A stretch of 64,000 nucleotides of DNA from Chrysopilus asiliformis (Eukaryota; Arthropoda; Insecta; Diptera; Rhagionidae), in assembly GCA_964034945.1 (NCBI GenBank), contig OZ035960.1, forward strand, positions 27,019,487 to 27,083,486, read 5' to 3'. A program made the position numbers and the translations under genes. Shown here piece by piece: positions 24,641 through 37,100 of the stretch. Below the pieces are notes generated by a model that had not been told where the DNA came from, did not search any database, and saw only the letters and a list, made by a program, of their open reading frames with translations. Each line of letters begins with the position of its first letter. Position 1 is the first letter of the stretch.

Positions 24641-24870
24641 GAGTGGTATTTGGCTTTTTAGGTTTGGCCTCCTTATTGTCAGCACATGCAAAACTGAATA
24701 GTGGGGCACTCAATGTGTTAAAAAAAACAACAAAAAACGATTTTATTGAAATCGGTATATGATTTTATTATTGAGATATTTTACCATTGCCTCCTAGCGC
24801 CTTGGGTTTTAAAATATATTTAAATTTGAACAGAAATAGGTAAAAAGACTGATAAAAGGGTTTTAACAAT

Positions 24871-25360
24871 CAGGGTATTCACAGTCCTCTTTTAAATTGC
24901 GAGTAAATTTATCGCTCGGTAATTCAGTCAAATTTAACAGATTTTTGCCGAGACGGTAATTTGGTTCATGTAAAAATGAATTACCGGATTCGGAAGTTGT
25001 AGACATGCCTTGAGTCGTGTTTTCCGGCCCGGTTATTCGGTATCAAGAATCAACCGCGAGTGGCGCTAGTAATGTTTTTAGTTGTCAAATTTTCTCGCTG
25101 GTTTTTTGTTAATCTCATCGGACTACAATTTTTTTAATTTTGATAGCCGTTGCCACAATAGAAATTCAAAAGAATACATCAAAAATGGATTTAAAGCTAT
25201 GTGACAATCAAATTCGCAGTTCATGATTTGGTCACGTATCCAGTAAAAGCGCTGTTCTCAAATCTGTGCTGTGGGATGTTCACAGCAGAATATTTTCAGT
25301 CTTTTAATATTACCGAAAACACCCAATACCCAAAATTAAAAGAGGACTGTGAATACCCTT
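24871..25360 (+). mobile_element. CAGGGTATTCACAG-type inverted-repeat element, copy 1
   Basis: The ends CAGGGTATTCACAGTCCTCT and AGAGGACTGTGAATACCC are perfect complements for at least 18 bp. The interior (GAGTAAATTTATCGCTCGG, TTACCGGATTCGG, GAACAGCGCT) matches the inverted copy at 38508-38981 and the partial copy at 63873-64000. The bases immediately outside are AAT on both sides in copies 1 and 2, a possible 3-bp duplication. It encodes no protein, and I do not assign a superfamily. Confidence 0.85.
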
Positions 25361-27023
25361 AATGTCATATTTTTTATTGGTGTCAAAATATTTGTGAATT
25401 TTCAAGTAAAAATAATTTAGACAAATATTTGAGTTATTTCAAAATCGCTTTCGACCCTATTTCCCGTAGCTTTAATATACGCACATAGGCATAAATTTTG
25501 TATAGTTGATTTAATGAAAGTTTTAGTACAAGGAAAATGTGCAAAGTAACAGCACTGTGAGAATTACCTTGCTGACTTTTTTGCTCTCAACTGTTGTGGT
25601 GATTCTTACATTGAACTGCTTTACACAATTACGTTCTGAGTACCTTGATTGATTGATTAAAATTTTGCACAGAGCTGTAAGGTTGATTTTAAATCAAAAT
25701 GTTGATTTTACTTTCCATATTAAACATATTCTCGAAAAAAATGTAATAGTGCAAAAATGCAGTACATGATATTCTACATATTTATTACGCAATTTTAGTT
25801 TACAAACAGAATATACTCAGGTCATTTTTCATACCGTCGCACACTGTCAAATGGGGAGCTGTATTTGTTCTTTGAACTTCGCACATATATGTTTTTAAAC
25901 CATTATGGGTGATAGAAGGGTGATAGAAGCTGCCTTCCAATATTTTAGAGTTATACCTATAAAAGCGTAAATACGATAAATTTGACGTACCTGAGATTTT
26001 TAAATACCCCATAGGCTTTAACGGGGTCCGTGGTATTGACCGTTGATTATGAAAGCATTCGATGCAGCCATGGTGAACGCATCAAAGTTGCATGGACCTC
26101 GTGGTCATGTTTTTTTTATCTTATTGAGGACACTCAAGAATAAGTAGTCCTGGGAGGTTTTTCCGATATTCTCATTTTCCAATTTCCTCGATCAAATTGT
26201 TTTGTGAATTTTCGAGTTTTTAGAAATTGGGCACTTTCGACTAAAAAAACAAGAAAACTTTGGAGTTTTGACAGGTTTCACAGGGATAGTTTATAGTCCT
26301 ATATTTCCTCTTCCTAAAGAAAAAAATGAACTCCATTTCCTTAATTTTGCGCTAGATATGATTTTTTAAGGCATACGCACACCTCTACTGTTATAGCCAC
26401 AACCCACAGTTGCAGTGCAGCTTCATACTGCTCCAAAACCACACACTATATTTTATTTCAAAATATACAACTTTAAAGAATATTTCTTTTGAAAATAAAT
26501 TTTCAAAAAAACTTAAATTTTTTGAAATACAAGAATGTTGGGAACCATTAGAGATACTTATAAACCGATAAAGAAAAAAATATAGAAAATTTTATATCCT
26601 TGAAATTTTATTATATATTTTTCCTCCCAAAACCTCGTAGGTTTCGACAAATTTTCAAAAAAAGGTATTTTTTCAAACAAAAAAAATATGGTATGGGAGG
26701 TCCCCGGTATAGCTAACGTTACTGTTCCAGAAGTTGACAAAATCTAGGATTTTCGTAAATCTTGTTTACCAAAAATTTCAAATCTCTATGTCAATGCGTT
26801 CTCGAGATATTTAAAATACGTAAAATGGACAGACCGACTGACAGATCCTCACGAACATCCTCATAATATTGCGTGAAAACTGACCAGAAAGTTTATATCT
26901 GAGAAAGTTTCTATCTCAAGTCGGTCTCCGTCTTAAATATATAATTCTTTCCTTCTATAGCAGAGGAAAGTAAAAAGAAAGCGTCCCATGTAAAATCGTT
27001 TTGATCGTATTTTAAAAGCCAAT
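25361..27023. other. Gene-free stretch with LDR-like fragments
   Basis: 26520-26650 (GGAACCATTAGAGATAC, AAATTTTATATCCTT) and 26800-26965 (CTCGAGATATTTAAAATACG, CTATAGCAGAGGAAAG) resemble 51170-51315 and 13120-13240. These are fragments of the dispersed repeat. No gene is supported. Confidence 0.45.
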
Positions 27024-27024
27024 C

Positions 27025-27235
27025 ATGCCTATTCTGGAATCCGAAGTTTGTTCGGTTCAATTATTATTCTTGAATCTGCTGCGTTTCACTTCTGTTCGAT
27101 TGCGTATAATCCAGTCACGTTTTGAGAGTAGAATTACTCGTCGGAAATTTCAGAATACCAGAATACGAATTAGGTGGCGAATCAAATCGACTGAGTTTGG
27201 TTTTACGTTTTAACTACGGATTCCAGAATAGGCAT
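27025..27235. mobile_element. ATGCCTATTCTGGAATCCG inverted-repeat element
   Basis: The 19-bp left terminus ATGCCTATTCTGGAATCCG is the exact complement of CGGATTCCAGAATAGGCAT at the right. The 211-bp element contains no gene, and the 62-codon frame is spurious. I see no clear target duplication. Confidence 0.8.
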
Positions 27236-29060
27236 GCATTTTTTTTTCTATGTTGAAAAATCATAAATTCATAAATTAAGGAATTCAGCATATCAAATTT
27301 GGGCTTTTTTTAACTTTTATATAATTTTGTTTTATTTAAAAACAATCGTTAAATGTTTGAGTTTCTCACGATCGATGGCATCATTAAAATAATCTGTGGT
27401 TAGCAAAATGTTACTGTATATGCAATATGATGTCGCGTCGGTAGACGTTTTCACGATTTTCCCATTCAGATATATTTCGATCTATTATTTCATGTAAAAT
27501 TCCGGAATATAGTACACTCCATTTATTCTGATTTGCATTTATCATCGGTTGAAATTTTGTTGAGAATCTTTTTTTATTAGGTACATTATTATGTCACATT
27601 TTATTGAATATAACAAATTTATCACACATTTACTAATACATTTCAACGCTTCAGCAATGGATATTTTTGAATCTATATTGATATTACGTAAACTGGTGAA
27701 TTTTGAAAGTATTATTCGAGTTGAGAAATGGGAAAAATGGTGCCAGATCTACCAAATTGACCCAGTTTAGAGCTAATGTATCTTAAGAGAAAAACAACAA
27801 TCCATATCGCCTAAATTCCTTTTCTCCATTTTAATCTCCCCATAGAATCTCCATAGAATGTTGCATAGTAGCTTCGAAAATGCAAAAAAAAAAGAAATGT
27901 GAAAATTCAAGTTTGAGGACGTATTCAAATTCGAAATTCGTCCTCTCCATAATGGCAGTCAGTCAGCAAAATCGTTATATGGACGAAGAACTCACAATTT
28001 CAATCATGATCATCCTTTTAGAATCGTTTCCATACATCTCTAACTGGGAAATGCTTTTGGTAATTTAAATATGCACATTCGATTGAAAATGGAGGACCTC
28101 TTCATATAAACTTTCCTTCATGATGCAGGAAAAGATTTTAAATATTTTATGTATGATCGTAGAAACGAAATGTGTTTTTTCCTCATTCACATATGCAGTT
28201 AGTATCTGTCATATATTGTAATAGTAGCATATCACTGGAATCAGAAGAGACTGGCATTGTCAACTTTAGTGGAATTCAACATGCTTCAGAATAAAATTTT
28301 CGAGGATTTGCATCCTGTTTTGTCATTCTCTATTCTTTCGCTAAAGCATTGCATTTCTCAGCATATACAACTATAGGGATGACAATTTTCCACTATTACT
28401 CTGTAATTTACGAGTTCTGGTGCATTTTCAGTTTTCAGTTTTCAGATGAGGATAATGTTTAACACTTTATGTACATTTCACTCCGGGTTAAGCCACGTGA
28501 AAAAAAGTGTGAATTGGAAACATCCAATAAAAAATATAACTGAGCTTAAAAGTTCTTTGAAAATCCCACCAACTGCAAAAGACAATTTCTAAAAACTAAC
28601 TTTTTTTAAAAAAATATATTTTCATGATGCTTATGTGCTTTGTGTTCAACTGCAATTATGTGAAAAACTGGACATTTATTTCTTTGTATTTCTACATTTG
28701 AACTATATTATGATTTTCCACATACTTAGAGCACTTGCTATCCGTGTATTTTCTGTGAAAGATTTGAAGCCATTGTTTGAACGGAGCATATTGAAAAGGG
28801 AATTTCATAGTTTTCGATGTACAAATACTATTAATATTTCTCTGGGTCTTTCTCCGACTTATTTTTCGGAGTTAATTTGTTAGCAAGAGTTTTCTTTGGG
28901 CAGCACCATGCCGACGGGGAGGGGGCCTTTCATCCTTCGGGGCGCCAAAATCGTCACCAGATGAGTGCAACAAATCTGTGACTTCAAAATATGACCAAAA
29001 TTTTCTTCCATGGTCTTGTATATTTACTTTAAGTTAATAGACCAGGCAATAAGCGGCCAA
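27236..29060. other. Gene-free stretch
   Basis: There is a dinucleotide-poor AT background. The frame at 28635-28883 (82 codons, plus) has no motif. Confidence 0.4.
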
Positions 29061-29063
29061 TTA

Positions 29064-29425
29064 GCGCGATATTACACACGGCAACTTTCGGGCTTACTTA
29101 AGTCGATTTTCGGGAGAAACGACTGCGGAGGGAAAAGTTGCCACTCGAAATCATGGCTTATCGACAATCTGAATGCATGCAAAGCGTATGAACCGGTTTG
29201 GGAAAAGTAGTAGGCAGAAATCATTTCCGTTCTGACCGTCAGCAGGTAAAGATCTTGGGAAGTATATGAGCAACAGCAATTTCAATGGTATGAGTCCACA
29301 CACACACATGTAAACTTGTGTAGCATATGCAAACAGGATTGGCTTATTTAAGCCACAAATGTAAGCACATTGGCTTATTAAGCCCAAAAGTTGCCGGCTT
29401 AAATAAGCCAAGTGTAATCTGGCGC
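29064..29425. mobile_element. TTA-flanked inverted-repeat element (PIF/Harbinger-like)
   Basis: The termini GCGCGATATTACAC and GTGTAATCTGGCGC are flanked by TTA on both sides (29061-29063 and 29426-29428). Inner arms GGCAACTTTCGGGCTTA and TAAGCCCAAAAGTTGCC also pair. TTGGCTTA motifs repeat near the right end. The 362-bp element has no coding capacity. Confidence 0.75.
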
Positions 29426-29429
29426 TTAG

Positions 29430-30670
29430 GGTGTCATTTTGCTGAGGCGGCGCGTTAGGCGGAATTTTTAAGCACCTGGAAGGTAAATAGTTTGGTTTGG
29501 ACCATAGATTCTAATATTAAAAATATAATTTGATGAGAAAAAATTTTAAAATATTTTTAATAATCCGCATGTATTAAATTATAATCCAAAATTGTATTAA
29601 CATTTTTTAAATATAATTTTTAGATAAAAAAGTACTTCACGATTTTTTAAGATTTTCTTTGAACTTAAATATGTTTTAATATCGAATAACAGGTAAATGA
29701 AAAACTGCTTAAACTGCTTATCTAAATAAAATTTTTCCAAACAATGGAGAAAGCAAAATGACTGTAAAAAGCATAAAGGGTAGGTAGAAAAAATCAAAAT
29801 AGAATTGAAGGGCAAAAAATAAATAATGAAATGGAAGCATTTACCTCAAAATTTCATGTAAACTATAATAAAATTCAGAGGCGAGTTATCGAAGGGACTA
29901 AGGGTAGAATAACAATCTCCCAGACAGAAGAATAATGTGAATATATCCCTTGGGAGTCTCTATAGTAATCCTGAAACTGAAAACTTTTCCCATGTGGCAT
30001 AAATATATATGAATCTGTAGATATCAATTGTAATATATGTAGATCCCTACATAGAAAATAGGAAAGTACATTTAAGACCCTCAATATATATATTTATTTG
30101 TGGAATATCGTTGTGATGAGAAGTTATGGTAGATTTGCTTATATTTTGATTTTCAGTAGTAATTTTTTGTCTGAACAAGAATTTTGACAATTTGATTATC
30201 AAGATACAAGAGTTGAAGATTGTGGATTTTGACCGTAGGTTTTCCCTCTGTTTGTTTTATGCTCTAATTAAATCACATCGACTCTTTTATGATAAAAGTT
30301 TGTATTCACTAAAAAAGATAAATAGAAATTTTACTTTGGCTTTCTTCGTCCAATTTGAATAAAGTTTTTTGTGTATGATATTAATTTTTGTACGAAGCAT
30401 CCAATAAAATCCAGTGATATATTGAGTTACTCTTCCCCGACGTATTGTGATTGCCAAGTTAGAAAAAATTTTGTGTGAGAAAATTGAATAAGCGAGCTTT
30501 CTTATTATTTGGTATTGTGACCACAAATCTAAGAGTTTCTCACATGAAATATCAAAAAATCCGCCACCTATTTTAGACCTGCAAACGAAAAGTGAGTTTA
30601 TTTAGATGACAAAAATCAGCGCAAAAGCTGTCAGATTTAATATTATTTCTTTTATTCGAAACTAATTGAA
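29430..30670. other. AT-rich gene-free stretch
   Basis: Several minus-strand frames of 69-79 codons lack motifs. Nothing is supportable. Confidence 0.4.
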
Positions 30671-30672
30671 AT

Positions 30673-31128
30673 TGTATGGTGAAACCAAAGGGTATATTAA
30701 ATTTGCCTGACCGTTTGTAACGCCAAGATCCCGTTACCACACAAAAAAATTAAATACACCAGTGTGTTTAGAATGATCAAAAAAATTGAATTTTGTATGT
30801 CCGTCCGTCTGTCCGTCCGTCCGTCTGTCCGCCCGTCTGTCCGTCCGTCTGTCTGTCCGTCTGTCCGTCCGTCTGTCCGTCCGCCCGTCTGTCCGTCCGT
30901 CTGTCCGTCTGTCCGTCTGTCTGTCTGTCCGTTTGGGGTGTAGATTGCGGGCGCACGGATTGAGCTACAGACTTGAAATTTTGCGCGGATCCATACATCA
31001 AAATCCGATTGGAATAAATTTTAAAAATTTTTATTGGAAAGTTTGACTTTATACGAAGACTTGATGCGAATATCACCATACGGGTTTTCAATAATTGCCA
31101 GATAGGCAATTATAGCTTTTGTTATGTT
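30673..31128 (+). repeat. CCGT-core dispersed repeat, subfamily E, copy 1
   Basis: It begins TGTATGGTGAAACCAAAGGG and ends ATCACCATACGGGTTTTC, followed by AATTGCCAGATAGGCAATTA. The near-terminal CCGTATGGTGA/TCACCATACGG pair is inverted. Shared blocks are TTTGTAACGCCAAGATCC, ACACCAGTGTGTTTAGAATG, the CCGT tract, GGATTGAGCTACAGACTTGA and CATACATCAAAATCCGATTGG. Other copies lie at 32824-33403 and 40284-40764 (inverted) and 60865-61394. Confidence 0.85.
30798..30932. repeat. CCGT/CTGT microsatellite
   Basis: About 135 bp of CCGT, CTGT and CCGC tetranucleotides. All reading frames through it are open, which produces spurious Arg/Ser/Val- or Asp/Arg/Gln/Thr-rich peptides. Confidence 0.95.
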
Positions 31129-31185
31129 TAGAAGAAAGAAACTGTCAGCCAGAGAGAAGTTCTTATAAGTTTTAGGTGTTGGAAT

Positions 31186-31237
31186 CACGATTTTCCGAAT
31201 TCGCGATTTTCCGAATTCGCGATTTTCCGAATTCGCG
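31186..31237. repeat. 16-bp tandem repeat, three copies
   Basis: Three consecutive copies of CGCGATTTTCCGAATT (the first has CA for CG). Each junction creates a GAATTCGCG motif. Confidence 0.95.
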
Positions 31238-31239
31238 GT

Positions 31240-32823
31240 TTAAAGGCAGAGTCCAGAAGCCATCCAAGGCTCAAAAATGGAAAAACTTTACTTCCATGTT
31301 CAATAGTATCATTTTATGAAAACGATACAGCGCGATGAATTGTTTCTTCGGTATGTCGAGCGAATTCTTCGTGTTTCGCAGGTTCCTTTGACTTCTGCGT
31401 GAAAATGGTTGCGCTGGTTTTCGTCTTGCAACGCAATCAAAAGTACGAAAGATTGTTGAAAACCACACTAGAAATAGAAAATCCATTTTATATTCTTTAT
31501 AAAACCAAACAAAAGTACTGTTTATGTGAAAAGATAACGCTTTTTTGTACGTTTTTTGCAAACCAAAAAGTATAAATATACGCTGGGCTGAAAAAAGAAA
31601 TAATACGCTTTTAGGATATCATAAGTTGGCAACCCTACTTGTCACCGTACTAGTATGAAAAAACAGAAAAAAATCCGCCTTGGGTGTCTTCCGGACTCTC
31701 CCAGAAAGAAAATTTTTCCCCTATGGCCGAGCGACTAATTTTTTTTTGTTTTTGAATCCATTTGAACCCATAAAATCAGGAAAAAAATATGAAGATCCTA
31801 GCGAATCACGCCTATAAAGTAAAGTTTAGCCAAACATGCGAGTTAATATAAATTTGGAGTAAAACAAAATTTTTTTCATATAAATCCTTAAATTTTTTAC
31901 CGTGTACGTACTCAAACAATCCAAACCGCTGTCCATTCAAACAAAAAAAAAAGTTTTTCGCAAAAAAGGTGTTTTTTTATTAAAATCCGTATTAAAATAG
32001 CAGAAGTACTTTTTTCCCTTCCACAATAAAAATTTTGATAAATCTGAAACAAAGAATAAGAATAATTGTAGAAAATGTTTTTCATAACAGGCTATCAGAA
32101 AATGTAATTTCCCAAGTTCAACAGTTTATTAAAATCAGTGTCGCCATCGGGTAATTTTTGCCCTTCTTCTCATATTCCTTCAATAATTAAAAATTCCCAT
32201 TTTCTGAGCAAACTTTTCCAATCGATGTTTGTCAAAGTACAATCTTTGCTGTCACGTTCTTTTAATGCGATTTATTAGACGTATAAAAACTTTTCAGTTA
32301 AAAGGAAAATTTTATTTTTAATATCTCTATCGGGATCTGATTTTATTAGATATGAGAAATTTTCAATGGATGCTATTTAAGAGATTGTACGTGTGTTATT
32401 TATATGAATATGAAATTGGTCATATCAATGCAATTGGAAAATTTTTCAATTACGAAAAGTGAAGGAGAGGGAGAGGATTGAATTATATTTGATTTGGAAA
32501 TTGGTTTTCGCAATTCAATGAAGCGGAATGAAATTAAATGGAATGTAAATGAAAGGTTTTTGTACTGTCATTTATAGCTATGTTGTTTGTCAAGGACAAT
32601 ACAAAATTAAACCCTTAGATCTGTATGAAAATTAAATATTATTTTACATCGCTTATATTTGTATATTCTTTGTCAATGAAAATTAGGAAATAATTAATTC
32701 TTTATATTGTCTATGCCGAGGGCAACGGGGGTTTCAAGTTGAAGATAAAAAAACCGTATATTTTTATGTTTCCGTGAAACATATTATTTTAAACCGTTCT
32801 GAAAATAAATTTTTTTTATTCAA
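31240..32823. other. Gene-free stretch between inverted repeats
   Basis: It lies between two inverted copies of the CCGT-core repeat. No gene is recognised. The 96-codon minus frame at 31271-31561 has no motif. Confidence 0.4.
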
Positions 32824-33403
32824 AACATAACAAAAGCTATAATTGCCAATCTGGCAATTATTGAAAACCCGTATGGTGATTTAATTGAACGGCGTATCAA
32901 AATTTCATTTGAATTCAAATTTTCCAATAAGATTTTTTTAAAACTTGTTCCAATTGGATTTTGATGTATGGGAGTTTTATGTAGAATCATATTCTAAATA
33001 ACTTTTGTTCTTGCACTTTTTTGATAAGATGCACAGTTTTTGAGATATTCGCGAAAAACGTTTTCATTCCTATGGGGGGTACCCCTCTTAATGGTCCATT
33101 TTTGCCCATTAACGAACTTGGCCTCACATTTTACGAAAAACGGATCTGGGCAAAATTTCAAGTCTCTAACTCAATCTATGCGCCCGCAATCCGCGCCACA
33201 GACAGACGCACAGACGGACAGACAGACGGACAGACGGACAGACAGACGGACAGATGGACGGACGGACGGACATGCAAAATTTAATTATTTTTATCATTCT
33301 AAACACACTGGTGTAATTCATTTTTATGTGTGATGACGGGATCTTGGCGTTACAAACGGTAAGGCAAAGTTAATATACCCTTTGGTTTCACCATACGGGT
33401 ATA
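32824..33403 (-). repeat. CCGT-core dispersed repeat, subfamily E, copy 2 (inverted)
   Basis: It reads as the reverse complement of the copy at 60865-61394 across nearly its full length, from AATTGCCAATCTGGCAATTA to GGTTTCACCATACGGGTAT. It includes a GGACAGACAGACGGACAG tract at about 33205-33272. Confidence 0.85.
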
Positions 33404-33424
33404 AAAAAGAGGATTTGCAAAAAG

Positions 33425-33530
33425 CAGAGGTTGTCATTTCGACAGGACTTGCGTGACACAGTCGGGAATCTAACCATCGACCTCCGGATGACGGGCCAAG
33501 TACTTTGGTTTATGTACCACATTGCCGCCA
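33425..33530 (-). repeat. Possible tRNA-derived SINE or tRNA-like relic
   Basis: On the minus strand, TGGCGGCAATGTGG resembles a Pol III box A. GGTTAGATTCC, about 50 bp downstream, is one base from the box B consensus. The cloverleaf is poor because the T-stem does not pair fully, so this is not a functional tRNA. It abuts the right end of the CCGT-core repeat. Chance similarity cannot be excluded. Confidence 0.25.
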
Positions 33531-33932
33531 CCCCCCTTCATTTAGGGTAATTATCGCTTTTTCGGGCCCTCCCCCTCCGAATCTTTTTCGAATTTTTTGT
33601 ATGAGATGATATTACCGTTATCCACATAAAAGTGTAATCTGTCTGTAAATTCATATACTGGCTTTTTAATACTATAAGGGTGTTTTAGTTAGTGGCAGAT
33701 ACGTGCGATTCACCAGAAAAACTAGTAAGGGCCCGTAAGAATTCTTTTTGGGGGATATGTAATGGATTTTCGAGAAATATGTACATACATATATATAAAA
33801 AAAACTTTTTTATACGCAGGGCAAGTTTTGCCATGCTGCTTGTAGGTCAATCAAAAACAGTGGGTTTTGATGAAAATTAAGAGACTCGTTGCCCTGCTGT
33901 TTTTAAAATTAATAGTTTTTGAAATATCTTAA

Positions 33933-34168
33933 CACTCTAACTGCCACGTCAGTCAAAAAGACCTGACATCTAACTATACACAACGGCCACAATGAAAATT
34001 ATTAAAGTGTTCGCTGCAACCGCAACGATTTTTTGTAGTTGCACATATTTTATGGTAAAAAAATAACACTTAGGTATAATTTCGTTTCAATTTTTTTTCT
34101 CTTAGTGCCTTTTTGACTGACAACTAAATATTCGAAACAGGCTTAGAACTGTGGTGGCAGTTAGAGTG
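33933..34168. mobile_element. TTAA-flanked miniature inverted-repeat element
   Basis: The termini CACTCTAACTGCCAC and GTGGCAGTTAGAGTG are exact complements, flanked by TTAA on both sides (33929-33932 and 34169-34172). GTCAGTCAAAAAG and CTTTTTGACTGAC extend the arms. The 236-bp element has no coding capacity. The TTAA target suggests a piggyBac-like origin. Confidence 0.9.
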
Positions 34169-34172
34169 TTAA

Positions 34173-37100
34173 AACAGGCATTATTTATTTGCCCTGCATT
34201 TCACACGCGGCTAGTTTTTTTTTTAAATGGGATTTTCCTTAACAAAACTGTTTTGTGTTCTAATTTGCTAAAAAGAAAATCGGAAAAAAGACTGGCGAGT
34301 GGTTTTTAATAAAGATTAAACATCACTATTAATAAGTATATCCAAGGTAATACCATTCTCAAATTCAAGCAGTTAAAGAGATTTTATTTTAATCAAAAGT
34401 TTTTTTCATTGAAAATCCATGGCAATTTGTGTCTGTACAACCAATCAAGTACGATTTCTTCAGTTGTGTTAACCCTAAAACACGACAGAGTTTTGTATCG
34501 ATTTAAAATTGTTAATAAATTCTTTTGCAAACTATATTTTTAGTGGACGTAAAGAGGATTTCATAAAATTGAATTGATCATTGAACTGAAAGTAGAGAAA
34601 TAGTATTGATTTTATCTGAATCTAATCTAAATGAAATCTTTGGTAGATTTCTTCAGGTATCTATATTGACATACAATCGGGTAGAAAGAAGCAATCCGGT
34701 ATGCTTCCCATTTAAACCTTAGAGTGAATTATTTACGGCTTTGGATTTAGTTATTTGAGCGACAATGTTATCAATTTAGATTACCCATCAACTGAGATGA
34801 ATATTTAAAATCCTTTAACCAAAATTAATGTTGATAGTATGAAGAATTCCCCTTCATATTCATGTAGAATATTTTATAGACTAAGTATTTATGGATAAAC
34901 CTATATGTAGTCAAGCTATATAGTTGTTCAGCTTTTTAGATTCATTTCTGAAGAGATGTGTTCAAAATGTACATTTTGTTGCTTCTTGTATAGTTACAAA
35001 ACTATAGTATGATGTGTTTCTAACTAGTATTTTTTTAGTATATCTATATATATATATGAATAAGTCCTAAGTGAACAATCATTTAAACCTTATTCATATA
35101 TCCTTTTATACTTGACTACAAATAGTGCTGTTCAACATCTATTTAATGTGGCAGCATAACATCATCATATCAGAATACAATTTAAAACATACATTCTACA
35201 ACTTGTACGAATATGTCTTTATTTATATGTTGATATTCTCACATTCTAAATAATATATCCTTGGGTATTTATATGAATGTAGTTTTACTTGTTTCAGCTT
35301 TTAGAATGGAATTTTGATAGAGTAGTATCTAACAAGTATGAACATTTCAGTCGTTTTATCATCGCCGAAACAGTATATAAATCTTAAATCCTGACCCTAA
35401 AGTCATATCCTTTAAATTTCCATTAAAAATTAAATTCGTCATTTGGCTCGGAGCCAGAAGATGAGAACTTAACAAATCGACTTTTTCGTACTTTACCAGG
35501 GAAATCTTATTGCTGGTGAAAAAAACGACTAACGACTATAGAAAATTACAGTTTTCATTTCTTATATGGATGCTAATATTAATGAAAAAACGGAACTAGT
35601 ATAGCGTAGACCCGAATAAAATATAATTGAAATAGGAAAGGCATATAGGGTTCATTGTCTTATTAGAATTTTAAAATACACTTGAGCTTTTATATTGTGC
35701 TTTTATAAGTTTAAATGACGAAATGAATATTCTGGATTATATAAATTAATTATGTTATAATTTGTTGGTCGTGATTTTCTATGCAGCAATGAAGTTGTAG
35801 AAATTTAAGTAATCCAATCTTTAGGAGATATTTATATAAAAGTTTATACCAAAATGTGAACACATAGTTGACAGGTAAAAGTATTGGCACCTGGAAAACC
35901 GAACCATGCTCAGACTCAATATCTTCCATGTTCTGATTTTATATTAAAAGTACAATCAAGTTATCTTTACAGGATATTTCTTGAGGTTTGGAATGGCCTT
36001 TCGAAAAACCACCTATGCCAATTTCCCCGAGAAATGAAATGAAATTCTTTTAATGCTTACAGGACTTTTCATTCCGAATTTTGAAATTCAGCGAGCCCAA
36101 AAACAAAAGATTTTTTAAAGCATCATTTAATAAACGGCACAAAAAATATACAGATGACCAGCAGCATAGATAAAACACTAAGATATCGCAAGCCTAACGA
36201 AGAAAAGGGTATATTTTTTGATTCGGTGAACATTCAAGTTCTCCAAAAGCATCCAGCAGTAATCAAGAAAGCTTTAGAAAAACTTTCTTTCAGTGCACTT
36301 CAAATAAATAGCGAATGGACTTCATGTTTGTGTGTACATCCACCGCACCGATCAATGTTGAACAGATAAACGATAGAATTGTCTATGAATTTTCTCTCAA
36401 AATAACTTTATATACAGATCTGCCTACAATGGGTTTTCCTAGAAATCGTCAATAAATTCTAAATCACGAATTAAAATTGCTTCGATCCTCAAAAACAAGA
36501 AAATGAAAACATGAAACGAAACGAAAGCTAAGCAGAGCAAAATCTCTCATATCTGTTAGCAATCGACATCGTTTCGTCGTTTCGCTACGTTGTTTAACCC
36601 TTTTTTTATTCTTTCTGCAACATCAAAGCCATTTTATTCCCACATATTTGATTATGAGTACTAACACCAGCATACGCTGGACACTGAAAACGAATGTCAA
36701 CTAAAATTTTTCTCGACCACGTGCGAGATTATGGTCGCCAAGCTTTAAGCTGTTGGAGATTGTGGTCAATTTGTCGTGCCCTTTTGATGTTTACGCTTGA
36801 AATATCTTAGTGTTTTATCTATGGCAGCAGACATAGAATCCCAAAATACAATTTTCAACGATCAGCCCTCAAAAGCTCTGAGCGTTGTGAAGTAAAACTA
36901 AAAAAAAATACCTTTTTTTTATAATTCTAGCCAGAGTTTAGGGGATGCCCCTTTAATGCCGAAGCACTGGCTTCGAATAATAATAAAAAAAAATAAAAAT
37001 TAAATATTCTAATAGATGATTGCCTTAGAATGCACTAAAAGGGACATCATTAAAAAATTTGATCTGCTGTGGGTGGTACTTTGAAGACAACCATTTTACT

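Noticed and set aside
30777..31109. Open frames rich in Thr-Asp-Arg-Gln or Ser-Val-Arg-Leu
   Set aside because: They are translations of the CCGT/CTGT microsatellite, which is open in every frame. The same holds at 3864-4146 and 33021-33333.
30798..31237. CRISPR-like array
   Set aside because: The repeats are microsatellite or directly adjacent 16-bp tandem copies without spacers, in a eukaryotic genome.
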